This document shows, one piece after another, positions 32,281-43,400 of a stretch of 64,000 nt of DNA. Source of the DNA: Cylicocyclus nassatus (taxonomy: Eukaryota; Nematoda; Chromadorea; Rhabditida; Strongylidae). The DNA is taken from positions 496,001 to 560,000 of the forward strand of contig CATQJL010000079.1 in assembly GCA_958299035.1 (NCBI GenBank). The letters run 5' to 3'. The notes beneath the pieces are model-generated. The model searched no databases. It saw only the letters and a list, made by a program, of their open reading frames with translations, and was not told where the DNA came from. The translations under genes were made by a program, and so were the position numbers. The first letter of the stretch is position 1, and each line of letters opens with the position of its first letter.

Positions 32281-33615
32281 CTACCAAGCATTTCGTTCAT
32301 TTTGATGGAGGATTTTCCTCAGTTTTTTGAGAGATATGTAGACCATATCACATGTGATTATTGGTGGTTCAAGTTTCTGTTTAGTAATTTTTGGCAAGTT
32401 TACAAGTGATTCGTCACAACAATTAGTGAACGTGCTCTGGAAGAAATTTGCGAAGGCTTCTGCTTTCTCAAAACCTGTGCTATATTTTGATCCACCATCC
32501 GCAACAAGCACTGGTAGATCAGGTGAACTTTTAGTTCTGCATTTGATAAAAGATATTATTTCCTTCATATGTTTACTGCTTGCCAACTTATTGACCTTGT
32601 AAGACATATATTTCTTCAGATGGTGATCAAGTTTTTGGGTGACATCTGCGTATCGTGGATTGTGCATAGGATCAGGAGTGTTGTTGAAAAATCGTTGTCG
32701 TTGTTCAACCAGGTTGCGGATATGGGTCGGATATTTGAAGAAACTAAGCTGTTCGGCGTTTTTGAGGGGAACATACTGCTTGATAATATCATGCATGATG
32801 TAAAGAAAGCGACTATAAACGTCATCAATATCGCTAAAGTTTCCGAAAATCTCAAACCAGTTCAAAGAGGACAACAAACATTTGATTTCATCCACTTTGG
32901 CATGCTTAAAGTCGAAAGAGTGAATCGTTTGGGTGTCTTGGTTAGGTACTGCAATGGAGAAACCCACAATATTATGGTCAGAAGTACTAAGCGGGGGAGA
33001 AGCAAAAAAATCTTTGACAATTTCAGCATTCGATAATACTAGGTCTAGTATATGTTCACCTCTAGTGGGGAAATTGACCCATTGAGTCATGGATAAAGCA
33101 TCAAATGTTGTCAGGTATTTCTCCCCAATGTAATTAGATCCGGTTTTATGAATCCAGTCAATAGGGAGATTCAGATCTCCGACTATTACAGTCTTGATTT
33201 TTTGAGAGGAAACAAGGTCAGAAATCAAAGTCAGAATAAGCTCGTCCTGCTTACCACCGACCCGCGGTGGTCGATAGACCAAAATGAATCTGATTCTATC
33301 AGCACAGGTTTGTAAGATAACATCAAAACAAAGAACGTCCGCTTCGAGTCCCTTCATTTTGAAAGTAACTTCCTCAAAAAGAATGCTGCTATGGATGAGC
33401 GCACAGACTCCTCCACCTTTTTTACTTTTGCGGTCTTTTCTAAGCAAAATATAAGGAAGATTACCGCAGATTTCACCATTAGTTATGTGCGAATTCAACC
33501 AAGTTTCGGTAATCATCAAAAGAGCAGGTTTGAAAGTAGACGACAAATGTTGAAGATGTGTGATTTTGTTTTTAAGGCTGCGTGCATTCAAAAGAAAACA
33601 GTTTTTTGGAAACAT
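32281..33615 (-). pseudogene. CR1-clade LINE ORF2: endonuclease, no reverse transcriptase
   Basis: An open frame of 444 codons starts at ATG 33615. The apurinic/apyrimidinic-type endonuclease is intact by eye: LNARSLKNK, ITETWLN, GGVCALIHSS, VYRPPR, GDLNLPIDW and SDHNIVGFS hold the usual N, E, D/N and H catalytic positions. A connector (PRYADVTQKLDHHLKKYM) and the first residues of the reverse-transcriptase region (DMVYISLKKL) follow, and the frame stops at 32281 before any RT motif. LINEs usually lose their 5' end, so this 3' loss is unusual and points to a later deletion or insertion. Its start codon shares one base with the ORF1 stop. Confidence 0.85.
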
Positions 33616-34276
33616 CAATAAGCTTTTCGGTTTTTTAACAGGAAGTTTTTTGATGCGCCGTTTTTCTGTGGAATATCGGCAGCTTTGACAATCTCTCCTT
33701 TATATACAACAAAAATTCGTTTACCTTCTTTTTGATTCATTTCACGTGCGGTTAAGCGCAGATCTCTATCACGCGCTCTTTCTTCTGCAGTCATCGATTT
33801 TCGGATATAAACATTTTTATATGGCGTAATATTTCTGAGGCGAGCATTTCTGTGCATAAATACTTGCTGGAAAAAACACATTTGACTAATCTTGGTTTAC
33901 CTTCCTTCGCCCTCCCCATTCTGAAAACTTCTGCTGGCCGCGCTTCAGCATCCAAATCATTGAGCATACCGAGTATGAATTTCTCAGTATGTTCCTGCCT
34001 CGACATTGCGGGCAAAGCGGAGTCAGCTTCAGGCACGCCGAAGATGACTACAGATCGTTCGCGCTTTTCTTTCTCAACCAGCGTCTCGGACAAACTCGGT
34101 AACTTACTGACCAGTTCTTCAAGCAACGGAATTGCTTCGGGGGCTTTCTTGCTGATGATTGAATGAATGCGATCGAGTAGTTGAATGGCGTCTTCGTCCA
34201 TAAGTGGACTGGCTTTGGACGCAAGTGGGGAAGTCGGTTTCTTCTTTTTAGGAAGTTGTGGCAGTGAGGTTGACAT
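33615..34276 (-). pseudogene. CR1-clade LINE ORF1, frameshifted
   Basis: From ATG 34276 (MSTSLPQLPKKKKP) the frame encodes a basic region, a helical segment (PLLEELVSKLPSLSETLVEK) and the conserved RERSVVIFGVPEAD block seen in CR1/Sam-type ORF1 proteins. It then shifts frame near a run of six T (33871-33876) and continues as FMHRNARLRNI, KSMTAEERARDRDLRLT, to TGA at 33615-33617. The protein would bind the element RNA. The shift looks like a homopolymer indel; the local codons do not form a standard slippery heptamer. An upstream in-frame extension to 34396 has no better ATG. Confidence 0.75.
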
Positions 34277-34533
34277 AGAGGGAAAATGAAGGCAACCACT
34301 CGGAATGACCACAGACAGAATGAATGCCGGCATTACTGGCGTGGCCAATTCTTTACGCGCAAATTTTGCCGCATTCCACCTACAATGCAAGCACACTATA
34401 CTGAGCGGATAATCTACTCGACTGTATTATTGTGGCGGTGGAATCTCTCTGGATGAAGGGTATTTACAGTTACTTGAAAGTATTTTATTCGTCTTTTATA
34501 AGCCCCCGTTACTTCCTTTATATTGCAATCTAG

Positions 34534-35248
34534 TGATCCTAAGCTTGCAAACAAGGTGTATACGTTCCTGCCAGATTATGACAGTCTATCAGCAGGAATT
34601 CCTCTTGCGGTACCTTAATATGGAAATCTCCAAAAAGTAACTTTTTTTTATGCTTCTCTTCAAATACTATCCTTCTAATACTTGAATCTTGATAAAAATC
34701 AAGGTCATTTTGCTCGTAAGGGTTTACAGTTTTGCATCATGTGAGTGTGCGCGTTGTTCGCAGCTGGTATGTCTGTCATAATCTGCCACAATCAAATTGC
34801 TACCAGCTATGTAGTTTTGAGTCGCATTTGGCCGAAGCGTTTCGGTGGTGATTCTCCCCTACGTCAACCTCACATTACCACAATGCACAAATCTAAAAGA
34901 CAGAATAGACTTTTAGGAGTGACGCTACTTTGACGTTCTTAGACAAAGATGCTTTTGTTCCCTTATAGTAGATGGTATGTCAACTGCAGTTCATGTAGAG
35001 CTGACCTTTTTGTGAAAATATCGAAATGGTGTCCGACTATGCATTTACGTGTGCATACCAAAACTGCGCGAGAAGATTAAAACTTGATTTAGTTTCGTTC
35101 AGATTTTGAGCAGAAAGACGTAACAAAAATGGAAGATGTTCGGGCTTTACGTGAAAAAGGTAAGACCTTTTGTTACGAACTTACAAACTTATTGTTTCTT
35201 TCTTAATTAGGGTTGTTTGCTCGCTTTTTTCCTTACCTTAAAAGTTAA
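34534..35248 (+). CDS. Cysteine-rich protein of unknown family, five exons
   Basis: Exons 34534-34609, 34764-34844, 34969-35048, 35103-35159 and 35211-35248 (TAA) join with matching phases through introns of 154, 124, 54 and 51 bases. Acceptors are ATCTAG, TTCGCAG, CTTATAG, GTTCAG and AATTAG; donors include GTAAGACC. The product, about 109 residues as seen, has a repeated pattern C-x3-C-x16-C: CIRSC...RWYVC, then CYQLC...RWYVNC. KWCPTMH follows, then a charged tail ending FARFFPYLKS. The spacing suggests a disulfide- or metal-stabilised fold built by duplication. No signal peptide is visible because the first exon is missing. The first exon is also open in a second frame, so it is the least certain. 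The gene lies just upstream of the CR1 5' end on the opposite strand. Confidence 0.55.
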
Positions 35249-35422
35249 GAAAAACGGATTTACTTATCTTTTTCATAGTACAGACTGTTTTGATGACAGT
35301 GTCGTTTGTACTAGTGACTTGAGTAGGTGAGGTCTCGCGTCGGGCTTCTGGTTGCACGCGCTGCGAGCGTTTCGAGGGTCGCCAGCGCTGCGCGGTCTGG
35401 AAACGAGGCGGTCGCGCATCAT

Positions 35423-36186
35423 TAAGGCCCGTATGCACGTACATCCCCGCTGGGGAGGGGAGGGGACCTGAGAGGGAATGCACCATATCTCGCTACTTTA
35501 CGTATCTTTCTTCTTCCTTTTCTATCTTGCTTATGAAGATTCTCATACCCTACTACCTGCGCATAATTGATGCCAGGTTACTGGCATAACTGATTAGATT
35601 TGTACTATTTTGTGTGATCCGCCGGGGATCCCCAGGGGATCCCCAGGGGATCACCCCTCATTTTCAAAGTCATTTATCTTTCTGAAAAACCAATGGAAAC
35701 GCCGCAAAATTGTACTGAGGATATACTACGGCACTGCTAAGCATGTTTTCGACAGAAAAAATGGAATCTGAAGATTGTGAAATTTTCGATGATCCCTAGC
35801 TTTTGAGCCAGGGATTACCGAAGATTTCGATATCCTGGGATTTCACTTATTTTTACTTTAAACATGCTTAGCAGTACCGTAGTATATCCTCAGTACAATT
35901 TTGCGGCGTTTTTATTGATTTCTTAGGAAGATAAATTACTTTGAAAATGAGAGGTGATCCCCTGGGGATCCCCTGGGGATCCCCAGGGGATCACACAAAA
36001 TAGTACAAATCTAATCAGTTATGCCAGTAACCGGGCATCAATTATGCGCAGGAAGTAGTGTATGAGAACCTTCATAAGCAAGATAGAAAAGGAAGAAGAA
36101 AGATACGTAAAGTAACAAGGTATGGCGCATCCCCTCTCAGATCCCCTCCCCTCCCCAGCGGGGATGTACGTGCATACGGGCCTAAG
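35423..36186. mobile_element. Foldback element with GGGGATCCCC arrays
   Basis: Arms 35423 to about 35750 and about 35862-36186 are near-perfect inverted copies with outer ends TAAGGCCCGTATGCACGTAC. Each arm carries GGGGATCCCCAGGGGATC repeats (about 35625-35662 and 35957-35993) and ends at the loop with CTGCTAAGCATGTTT. The ORF in the right arm (36019-36450) reads through arm sequence and is not supported as a gene. Confidence 0.8.
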
Positions 36187-36900
36187 ACAGCCTGTAGCTG
36201 GTTTTTTATGCGTCTCTATAGTTGAATGTAACTTTGTTTCAGAAGAAGATGGTCGCAACGCGTTTTTGAAGCCCCAGATCTCAAGAAAGAATGAGGCGTA
36301 ACATGCCTTTGGCAAAATGCAGTCCACTACCCCCCCCCTTCCCTGGACCCGGTGCTCGCCGCAAAAGCCTGTATTCACTGCAACCCGGCCGGAAAGATGC
36401 GTATCGTGCACGGTACCTTCTACGCTCCCCAATATACAAACTTCAGACAAATATTGCTTCCTCCGTTCGGTGGTTGGGTGTGTAGGCTCTTGCGACGAAT
36501 ACTGGCGGGTAAAGGGGCTTGAGTTTGGTTTGAAGCTTGCCTGTTCGCGTTTTATAGTAAATGCGTCACGTCATAGCATTTCAAAGCGTATTATATGTTT
36601 ACGGATGACAGATGCTTAGTGACACTGTGAGCCCTTGGCACAGATTTTTTAAAATTCAGTTTTTGTTTTGCATTCGTTTTGGTCCAAACATGTTGTTGCG
36701 TGTAATGTGTTAAACTTTTATGTCATTGTTGTGGGATTGAATCTTGTAGAACCAAGTGCAACGACTTATAGATCTTCCAAATGCGTCGTGTGCTGATTTG
36801 AGCATGAGTTTTGGTCAAGAGGGCCTTTTTAAGTGAGACGCATTTGTTTGTATGAGCGAGTAATATTCAAGCACATTTCCATTTCTATCGTTTGATGATT
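36187..36900. other. No gene seen
   Basis: No exon with splice context on either strand. A C-run lies at 36331-36340. Confidence 0.35.
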
Positions 36901-37002
36901 CGGCGCTATTCGGCTATATAAGCTCCGAAATATTTCTGCCATTGATTTCGTTCAGATCTGCACAATTGCGCATGATAGGGCCCGTATAGCCGAATAGCGC
37001 CG
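36901..37002. mobile_element. Very short MITE, about 102 bases
   Basis: Perfect 18-base inverted termini, CGGCGCTATTCGGCTATA at 36901-36918 and its complement at 36985-37002. No clear target duplication was identified. Confidence 0.6.
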
Positions 37003-37460
37003 TATATCATGCTAATTTCTCAAATCAGCGTAGTCTTAGTTATTACGGTGGATGTACAGAGGGGGGCCGAAACTCCAAATTTTCTAAAAACTTTGCCTCG
37101 AAAGGTTAAGCATGCTGATTACGAATATCATGCTTGCTCCTGCAATAACGCCTTATTGTGGAGTTATATTTTTAGCGTATAATGTAGAGTTTTCGCGTTT
37201 TGGGCCGATTCAGATCAGAAACATTCACCGTAAAGGCTCTATCGTTTGGAAAGCAGGATATTCGTGACCAGAAATCAAGGCATTCCCTGCCGCCCTTCCC
37301 CTGCGCAAGTCTTCACGCAGGTCTATGGTTTGGACCCCTGCCATATAAGCATCGTGCTCATCGCAAAAAGCTCCCAAAATGAGAAAGAGTATGATATTTG
37401 TGATCAGCATTTCGAATAACAACCCTAGGCCAAGTCTACTACGCAAGCTAATATAATATT
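37003..37460. repeat. Copy of the GACATGCTGATCAC dispersed repeat
   Basis: The motif string TTACGGTGGATGTAC, AAGCATGCTGATTACGAATA and, inverted, GATATTTGTGATCAGCAT matches parts of the foldback at 12379-13568 and of 21110-21405. It is diverged and has no coding potential. Confidence 0.6.
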
Positions 37461-37745
37461 CAGCTTTAGCGCGTCAACTAGCCCCTTAGACCGAGTTTGG
37501 GCATAATCCACAACTTTGAATTTTTGGAGCCCTGATACTGGAATAGGCCCAATAGTAGTCTAGAACACTTTTTCAAAGATACTTTTTGCAAATTTAACCT
37601 GGCACAAATATGTAGCCCTTACTAAAGGTTCATATACGGTTCATCTGTCATCATGTCTCTCATGGACTGCCCGTACTATTGATGCATATATACAGTTTGT
37701 ACTGCCTGGGATCATTCATATTAGCTTAATGCGCGTTAAAATCCC

Positions 37746-37904
37746 ATGGACTTCTGTCACGTTCGCGAACTGCTCCTGAAGTATCGTCCTGGAGCTGAGC
37801 TGCACGACTATGCGTTAATAAGGGTCGCTATAATTGATAAAGCACGAAGTGCGTTATTTAACCAAGCACTCTGCTTTCTCGGAAAGACTACAGACTACAG
37901 TTGA
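37746..37904 (+). CDS. Short ORF, 52 codons, unknown
   Basis: ATG to TGA with gene-like, helical composition (MDFCHVRELLLKYRPGAELH, then YALIRVAIIDKARSALFNQA). No splice sites force an extension, and it may be an exon of a larger gene or a transposon relic. 37905-38130 beside it holds nothing I can call. Confidence 0.3.
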   Translation: MDFCHVRELLLKYRPGAELHDYALIRVAIIDKARSALFNQALCFLGKTTDYS

Positions 37905-38130
37905 AGACCAAAGCATTTAGTGCTGATCACCTGACCCATATAAGTGCTTATGAAGATTTTCCATAAAGTGATCCCTTTATCATGGCCGTGGAGGCGCTGA
38001 GAACTTCTCTACTTTGTCGCTGTGATCCAATTTTCAAAGATAAAAGCCGCTCTCTCTCCCCTTAAAAGCGAGCAGTCTCCTCCGCGTAGTTCTAAAGATA
38101 ACGTAACTTGTGGCGTATTCGCCTTTTAAG

Positions 38131-38412
38131 CTATTCCGTTGCGGCTCGTGCAAGTGAAAGTAGTGTAATAGCCACTAGTACAAATGTACGTGGGACGAAC
38201 ATGTTAAGACAGAGGTAACAGGTGTGGCTTATTGCGCTTCTTGGAATGAATGCGATGGGCACGTGTAGCTTAATAGGTTTACTTGCTGAATCTCGTTGGT
38301 CGGAAGAGAGTTCTATCCCAGCAGGTGCAATGGTTTTGCGGTCAACCTTTCCTTGCACTGTGATGACCCGTAAAATTGACAGGCCATAGGAACTCGCGAA
38401 CCTCACGCCCAA
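38131..38412 (-). CDS. 94-residue ORF, unknown, hydrophobic C-terminus
   Basis: An uninterrupted ATG-to-stop frame has mixed polar sequence (VITVQGKVDRKTIAPAGIEL) and a hydrophobic end (TFVLVAITLLSLARA). A hairpin with 13-base arms (CTCGCGAACCTCA at 38393-38405, inverted at 38429-38441) overlaps its start. No family is recognised; it may be an exon or chance. Confidence 0.3.
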   Translation of the reverse strand: MGVRFASSYGLSILRVITVQGKVDRKTIAPAGIELSSDQRDSASKPIKLHVPIAFIPRSAISHTCYLCLNMFVPRTFVLVAITLLSLARAATE

Positions 38413-38547
38413 AACATGAGCTTGTCATGAGGTTCGCGAGGTCGCCGTCATGTCTTATGCCAACATGCCGGGTGGATTACTACGGGCCCAGTTGTTTTTC
38501 AAAATTCTTTGTAGGCGGCCCAAGGAAAATTTTCTCCTCAAATTAAT

Positions 38548-38693
38548 GGTTTGTAGGGATTGTAGGTACCCTATTTTCCGGAGTATAAGGCGCATTTTTG
38601 TGCATCACGCGCGAGCAGTTGGTTTGTAGGGATTGTAGGTACCCTATTTTCCGGAGTATAAGGCGCATTTTTGTGCATCACGCGCGAGCAGTT
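38548..38693. repeat. Perfect 73-base tandem duplication
   Basis: Copies 38548-38620 and 38621-38693 are identical by eye and contain CTATTTTCCGGAGTATAAGG. Complete identity means a recent duplication or an assembly artefact. Confidence 0.85.
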
Positions 38694-38832
38694 TTGACGA
38701 CGCGGGCGGTGTGCGATGCCGCCAAAGTAGCGGCACCAACTTTTCGTAACGGTTTTGTGCATTCGTCCACTGTCAAATCTTTTGTGAACCTTAGTTTTCT
38801 AGGGTTTTTTTAAGGAAAATCAGTCTGCTCTA

Positions 38833-40434
38833 GGCGCTGTTTTTGGTCAGAACTCGCTCCATTTGCAACAGCGTACACGAGCTGCCCAAATATGCATCCG
38901 AGAAGCGCGCACGATAAATTTGTAGAAATGTGGTAAAGTGCCAAGTCGCGTGAAAGTGGCGATTCGGCCGAATTGCGTGAGGTATGCCTTAGGCCTTATG
39001 GAAGCTACGCCGCATTTCCGTGCGGTATATCCTGAAGCCTTTTGCTTGCGTCACCTTTATATGCTGCCACAGCAGTAATAAATCAATTAAACATCAGTGA
39101 GAAAAGTGATCACTTGAAGCTTACCATAAGTGTTTACTTTAGCTCCCTTGTCTTGTTCTTCACATAAGCCAGCTCTGAGCTCATCATTATTTCGATGGTG
39201 GCGACTGTAAATTTTGCCTTTCGTAAACTCTGATACCTTCAAATGCAAAATTTGAGTTATTTGCATCACGAAAATGATAGTGAAATTGCGTGATAAGGGC
39301 TTTTGTAGGATTACTGTAAATGTACGATATGAGGTCTCACCTTAAACAAGGAAAAAGGCGTTGATTCAACAAATAAATGTGATATTCGCGTCTGGCAGGT
39401 CAAATAACCTTACTATGTAAAGTCTCGGCAGAATTTGAGCTTTTGACTCTTCAGTCATTGAAGGTCGTTCCCAGAATGTTCCTGCTTTCTTGGATGCTGC
39501 CCACTTTCGCTCATGCTGCCCCATTTCAGCGTAGAAATGTCTATAGAAGTTGATGTGTTTCTGCAAGGGAATAGGTAGAAGACGTTATGCTGCCGAAAAG
39601 GGGGGGGGCATAAACGCCATAGCTATCAGCTGCACATCGTGCTTTATCCCAGGGGAATGATCCCCAGCAGCCATCCCTGCTATGCACAAGGGGAACGCTG
39701 GGGAGGGGATCACTCCCCAGGGGATTTCTACTCAGAAATAGGCAAATATGCTACTTTCTGGATTTTTTCGAAGCAGCTTATGTTAAAATAACAAGATAAT
39801 GGCAATATGTCATGAAATATGAAAGTTACAATATGTAATGGTAGTAGAAAAAATCATCTTTAGTGCCCCGAGCGCAGTCACTGCATACGCGCATTCCGCA
39901 ACCCTAAATTCTTGAAAGTGAGAAGATGAAGATGAGTTGCAGCGCCTTAACGACGAATTACGAAGAGTCGGTGTTGTGCAAGGTCGCGCAGCGACCGGAA
40001 TCGCGCGAATTAGGCCTTAGGCCTAACGCGTGCCCCTGTTAAGAAACATGTCCCGTTAGGTAAAGGGCGCCAGCTAGCGGCGCAGTTAGCTCCAGGTCTC
40101 ACATCGTCTTCAGGGCTTATTATATTGTCATGCCAGTTTTCTGATCTTAAGTCATTCATTACAACTCATTCAATTTTTTTATTGATCACAATCATTGCAA
40201 AGCGAGGTATGTATTAAAAGTTGCCGGCTCCTCAAGAACACCTGCCTGCTTCTTTTCAAACGTATTTTTATCAAATTTTGGAGTTACTTCTAACCAGAAA
40301 AAAATTTGCCATTGAAAACAACAAGCAAGTTCAAAGAAAATTTTTAAATGAGGGTATTGAATTGTAGTCTTTTGCGGCAACTTAACCGTACATTGGAGTC
40401 CTCACTAACATGGTTTTGCTTAGCGTTTGATATG
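38833..40434. repeat. Rearranged copy of the 21.2-23.2 kb region
   Basis: Three source pieces are reordered: 38833-39264 is the inverted copy of about 22266-22696; 39265-39478 is a direct copy of about 21191-21404; 39940-40434 is a direct copy of 22690-23184. Identity is very high by eye (single differences such as GTCTTT/GTCTTC). Between the second and third pieces, 39479-39939 is unrelated and carries a G10 run plus GGGGATC blocks like the foldback family. The third piece ends at TATG 40434, where the satellite starts. Confidence 0.9.
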
Positions 40435-43400
40435 CGAAGGAGTGTCAAGGCTCACGAAGGAGTGTCAAGGCTCACGAAGGAGTGTCAAGGCTCACGAAGG
40501 AGTGTCAAGGCTCACGAAGGAGTGCCAAGGCCTACGAAGGAGTGTCAAGGCCCACGAAGGAGTGTCAAGGCTCACGAAGGAGTGTCAAGGCTCACGAAGG
40601 AGTGTCAAGGCCTACGAAGGAGTGTCAAGGCTCACGAAGGAGTTTCAAGGCTCACGAAGGAGTGTCAAGGCTCACGAAAGAGTGTCAAGGCCTACGAAGG
40701 AGAGTCAAGGCCTACGAAGGAGTGTCAAGGCTCACGAAGGAGTGTCAAGGCTCACGAAGGAGTGTCAAGGCCTACGAAGGAGTGTCAAGGCTCACGAAGG
40801 AGTGTCAAGGCTCACGAAGGAGTGTCAAGGCTCACGAAGGAGTGTCAAGGCTCACGAAGGAGTGTCAAGGCTCACGAAGGAGTGTCAAGGCCTACGAAGG
40901 AGTGTCAAGGCTCACGAAGGAGTGTCAAGGCCTACGAAGGAGTGTCAAGGCTCACGAAGGAGTGTCAAGGCTCACGAAGGAGTGTCAAGGCTCACGAAGG
41001 AGTGTCAAGGCTCACGAGGGAGTGTCAAGGCCTACGAAGGAGTGTCAAGGCTCACGAAGGAGTGTCAAGGCTCACGAAGGAGTGCCAAGGCCTACGAAGG
41101 AGTGTCAAGGCTCACGAAGGAGTGTCAAGGCTCACGAAGGAGTGTCAAGGCCTACGAAGGAGTGTCAAGGCACACGAAGGAGTGTCAAGGCTCACGAAGG
41201 AGTGTCAAGGCCTACGAAGGAGTGTCAAGGCTCACGAAGGAGTGTCAAGGCTCACGAAGGAGTGTCAAGGCTCACGAAGGAGTGTCAAGGCTCACGAAGG
41301 AGTGTCAAGGCTCACGAAGGAGTGTCAAGGCTCACGAAGGAGTGTCAAGGCCTACGAAGGAGAGTCAAGGCCTACGAAGGAGTGTCAAGGCTCACGAAGG
41401 AGTGTCAAGGCCTACGAAGGAGTGTCAAGTCTCACGAAGGAGTGTCAAGGCCTACGAAGGAGTGTCAAGGCTCACGAAGGAGTGTCAAGGCTCGCGAAGG
41501 AGTGTCAAGGCCTACGAAGGAGTGTCGAGGCACACGAAGGAGTGTCAAGGCTCACGAAGGAGTGTCAAGGCCTACGAAGGAGTGTCAAGGCTCACGAAGG
41601 AGTGTCAAGGCTCACGAAGGAGTGTCAAGGCTCACGAAGGAGTGTCAAGGCTCACGAAGGAGTGTCAAGGCTCACGAAGGAGTGTCAAGGCTCACGAAGG
41701 AGTGTCAAGGCCTACGAAGGAGAGTCAAGGCCTACGAAGGAGTGTCAAGGCCTACGAAGACGTGTCAAGGCTCACGAAGGAGTGTCAAGGCTCACGAAGG
41801 AGTGTCAAGGCTCACGAAGGAGTGTCAAGGCTCACGAAGGAGTGTCAAGGCTCACGAAGGAGTGTCAAGGCTCACGAAGGAGTGTCAAGGCCTACGAAGG
41901 AGTGTCAAGGCTCACGAAGGAGTGTCAAGGCTCACGAAGGAGTGCCAAGGCCTACGAAGGAGTGTCAAGGCTCACGAAGGAGTGTCAAGGCTCACGAAGG
42001 AGTGTCAAGGCCTACGAAGGAGTGTCAAGGCACACGAAGGAGTGTCAAGGCTCACGAAGGAGTGTCAAGGCCTACGAAGGAGTGTCAAGGCTCACGAAGG
42101 AGTGTCAAGGCTCACGAAGGAGTGTCAAGGCTCACGAAGGAGTGTCAAGGCTCACGAAGGAGTGTCAAGGCTCACGAAGGAGTGTCAAGGCTCACGAAGG
42201 AGTGTCAAGGCCTACGAAGGAGAGTCAAGGCCTACGAAGGAGTGTCAAGGCTCACGAAGGAGTGTCAAGGCCTACGAAGGAGTGTCAAGTCTCACGAAGG
42301 AGTGTCAAGGCCTACGAAGGAGTGTCAAGGCTCACGAAGGAGTGTCAAGGCTCGCGAAGGAGTGTCAAGGCTCACGAAGGAGTGTCAAGGCTCACGAAGG
42401 AGTGTCAAGGCTCACGAAGGAGTGTCAAGGCTCACGAAGGAGTGTCAAGGCCTACGAAGGAGTGTCAAGGCTCACGAAGGAGTGTCAAGGCTCACGAAGG
42501 AGTGCCAAGGCCTACGAAGGAGTGTCAAGGCTCACGAAGGAGTGTCAAGGCTCACGAAGGAGTGTCAAGGCCTACGAAGGAGTGTCAAGGCACACGAAGG
42601 AGTGTCAAGGCTCACGAAGGAGTGTCAAGGCCTACGAAGGAGTGTCAAGGCTCACGAAGGAGTGTCAAGGCTCACGAAGGAGTGTCAAGGCTCACGAAGG
42701 AGTGTCAAGGCTCACGAAGGAGTGTCAAGGCTCACGAAGGAGTGTCAAGGCTCACGAAGGAGTGTCAAGGCCTACGAAGGAGAGTCAAGGCCTACGAAGG
42801 AGTGTCAAGGCTCACGAAGGAGTGTCAAGGCCTACGAAGGAGTGTCAAGTCTCACGAAGGAGTGTCAAGGCCTACGAAGGAGTGTCAAGGCTCACGAAAA
42901 AGTGTCAAGGCTCGCGAAGGAGTGTCAAGGCCTACGAAGGAGTGTCAAGGCTCACGAAGGAGTGTCAAGGCTCACGAAGGAGTGTCAAGGCTCACGAAGG
43001 AGTGTCAAGGCTCACGAAGGAGTGTCAAGGCCTACGAAGGAGTGTCAAGGCACACGAAGGAGTGTCAAGGCTCACGAAGGAGTGTCAAGGCCTACGAAGG
43101 AGTGTCAAGGCCCACGAAGGAGTGTCAAGGCTCACGAAGGAGTGTCAAGGCTCACGAAGGAGTGTCAAGGCTTACGAAGGAGTGTCAAGGCTCACGAAGG
43201 AGTGTCAAGGCTCACGAAGGAGTGTCAAGGCCTACGAAGGAGAGTCAAGGCCTACGAAGGAGTGTCAAGGCTCACGAAGGAGTGTCAAGGCCTACGAAGG
43301 AGTGTCAAGGCCTACGAAGGAGTGTCAAGGCACACGAAGGAGTGTCAAGGCTCACGAAGGAGTGTCAAGGCACACGAAGGAGTGTCAAGGCTCACGAAGG

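Noticed and set aside
33865..33880. Programmed -1 frameshift in LINE ORF1 at the T6 run
   Set aside because: The zero-frame codons around the run do not form an X-XXY-YYZ heptamer; a one-base homopolymer loss explains it better.
36019..36450. 143-codon ORF
   Set aside because: Its second half is foldback arm sequence and the whole frame lacks coding bias.
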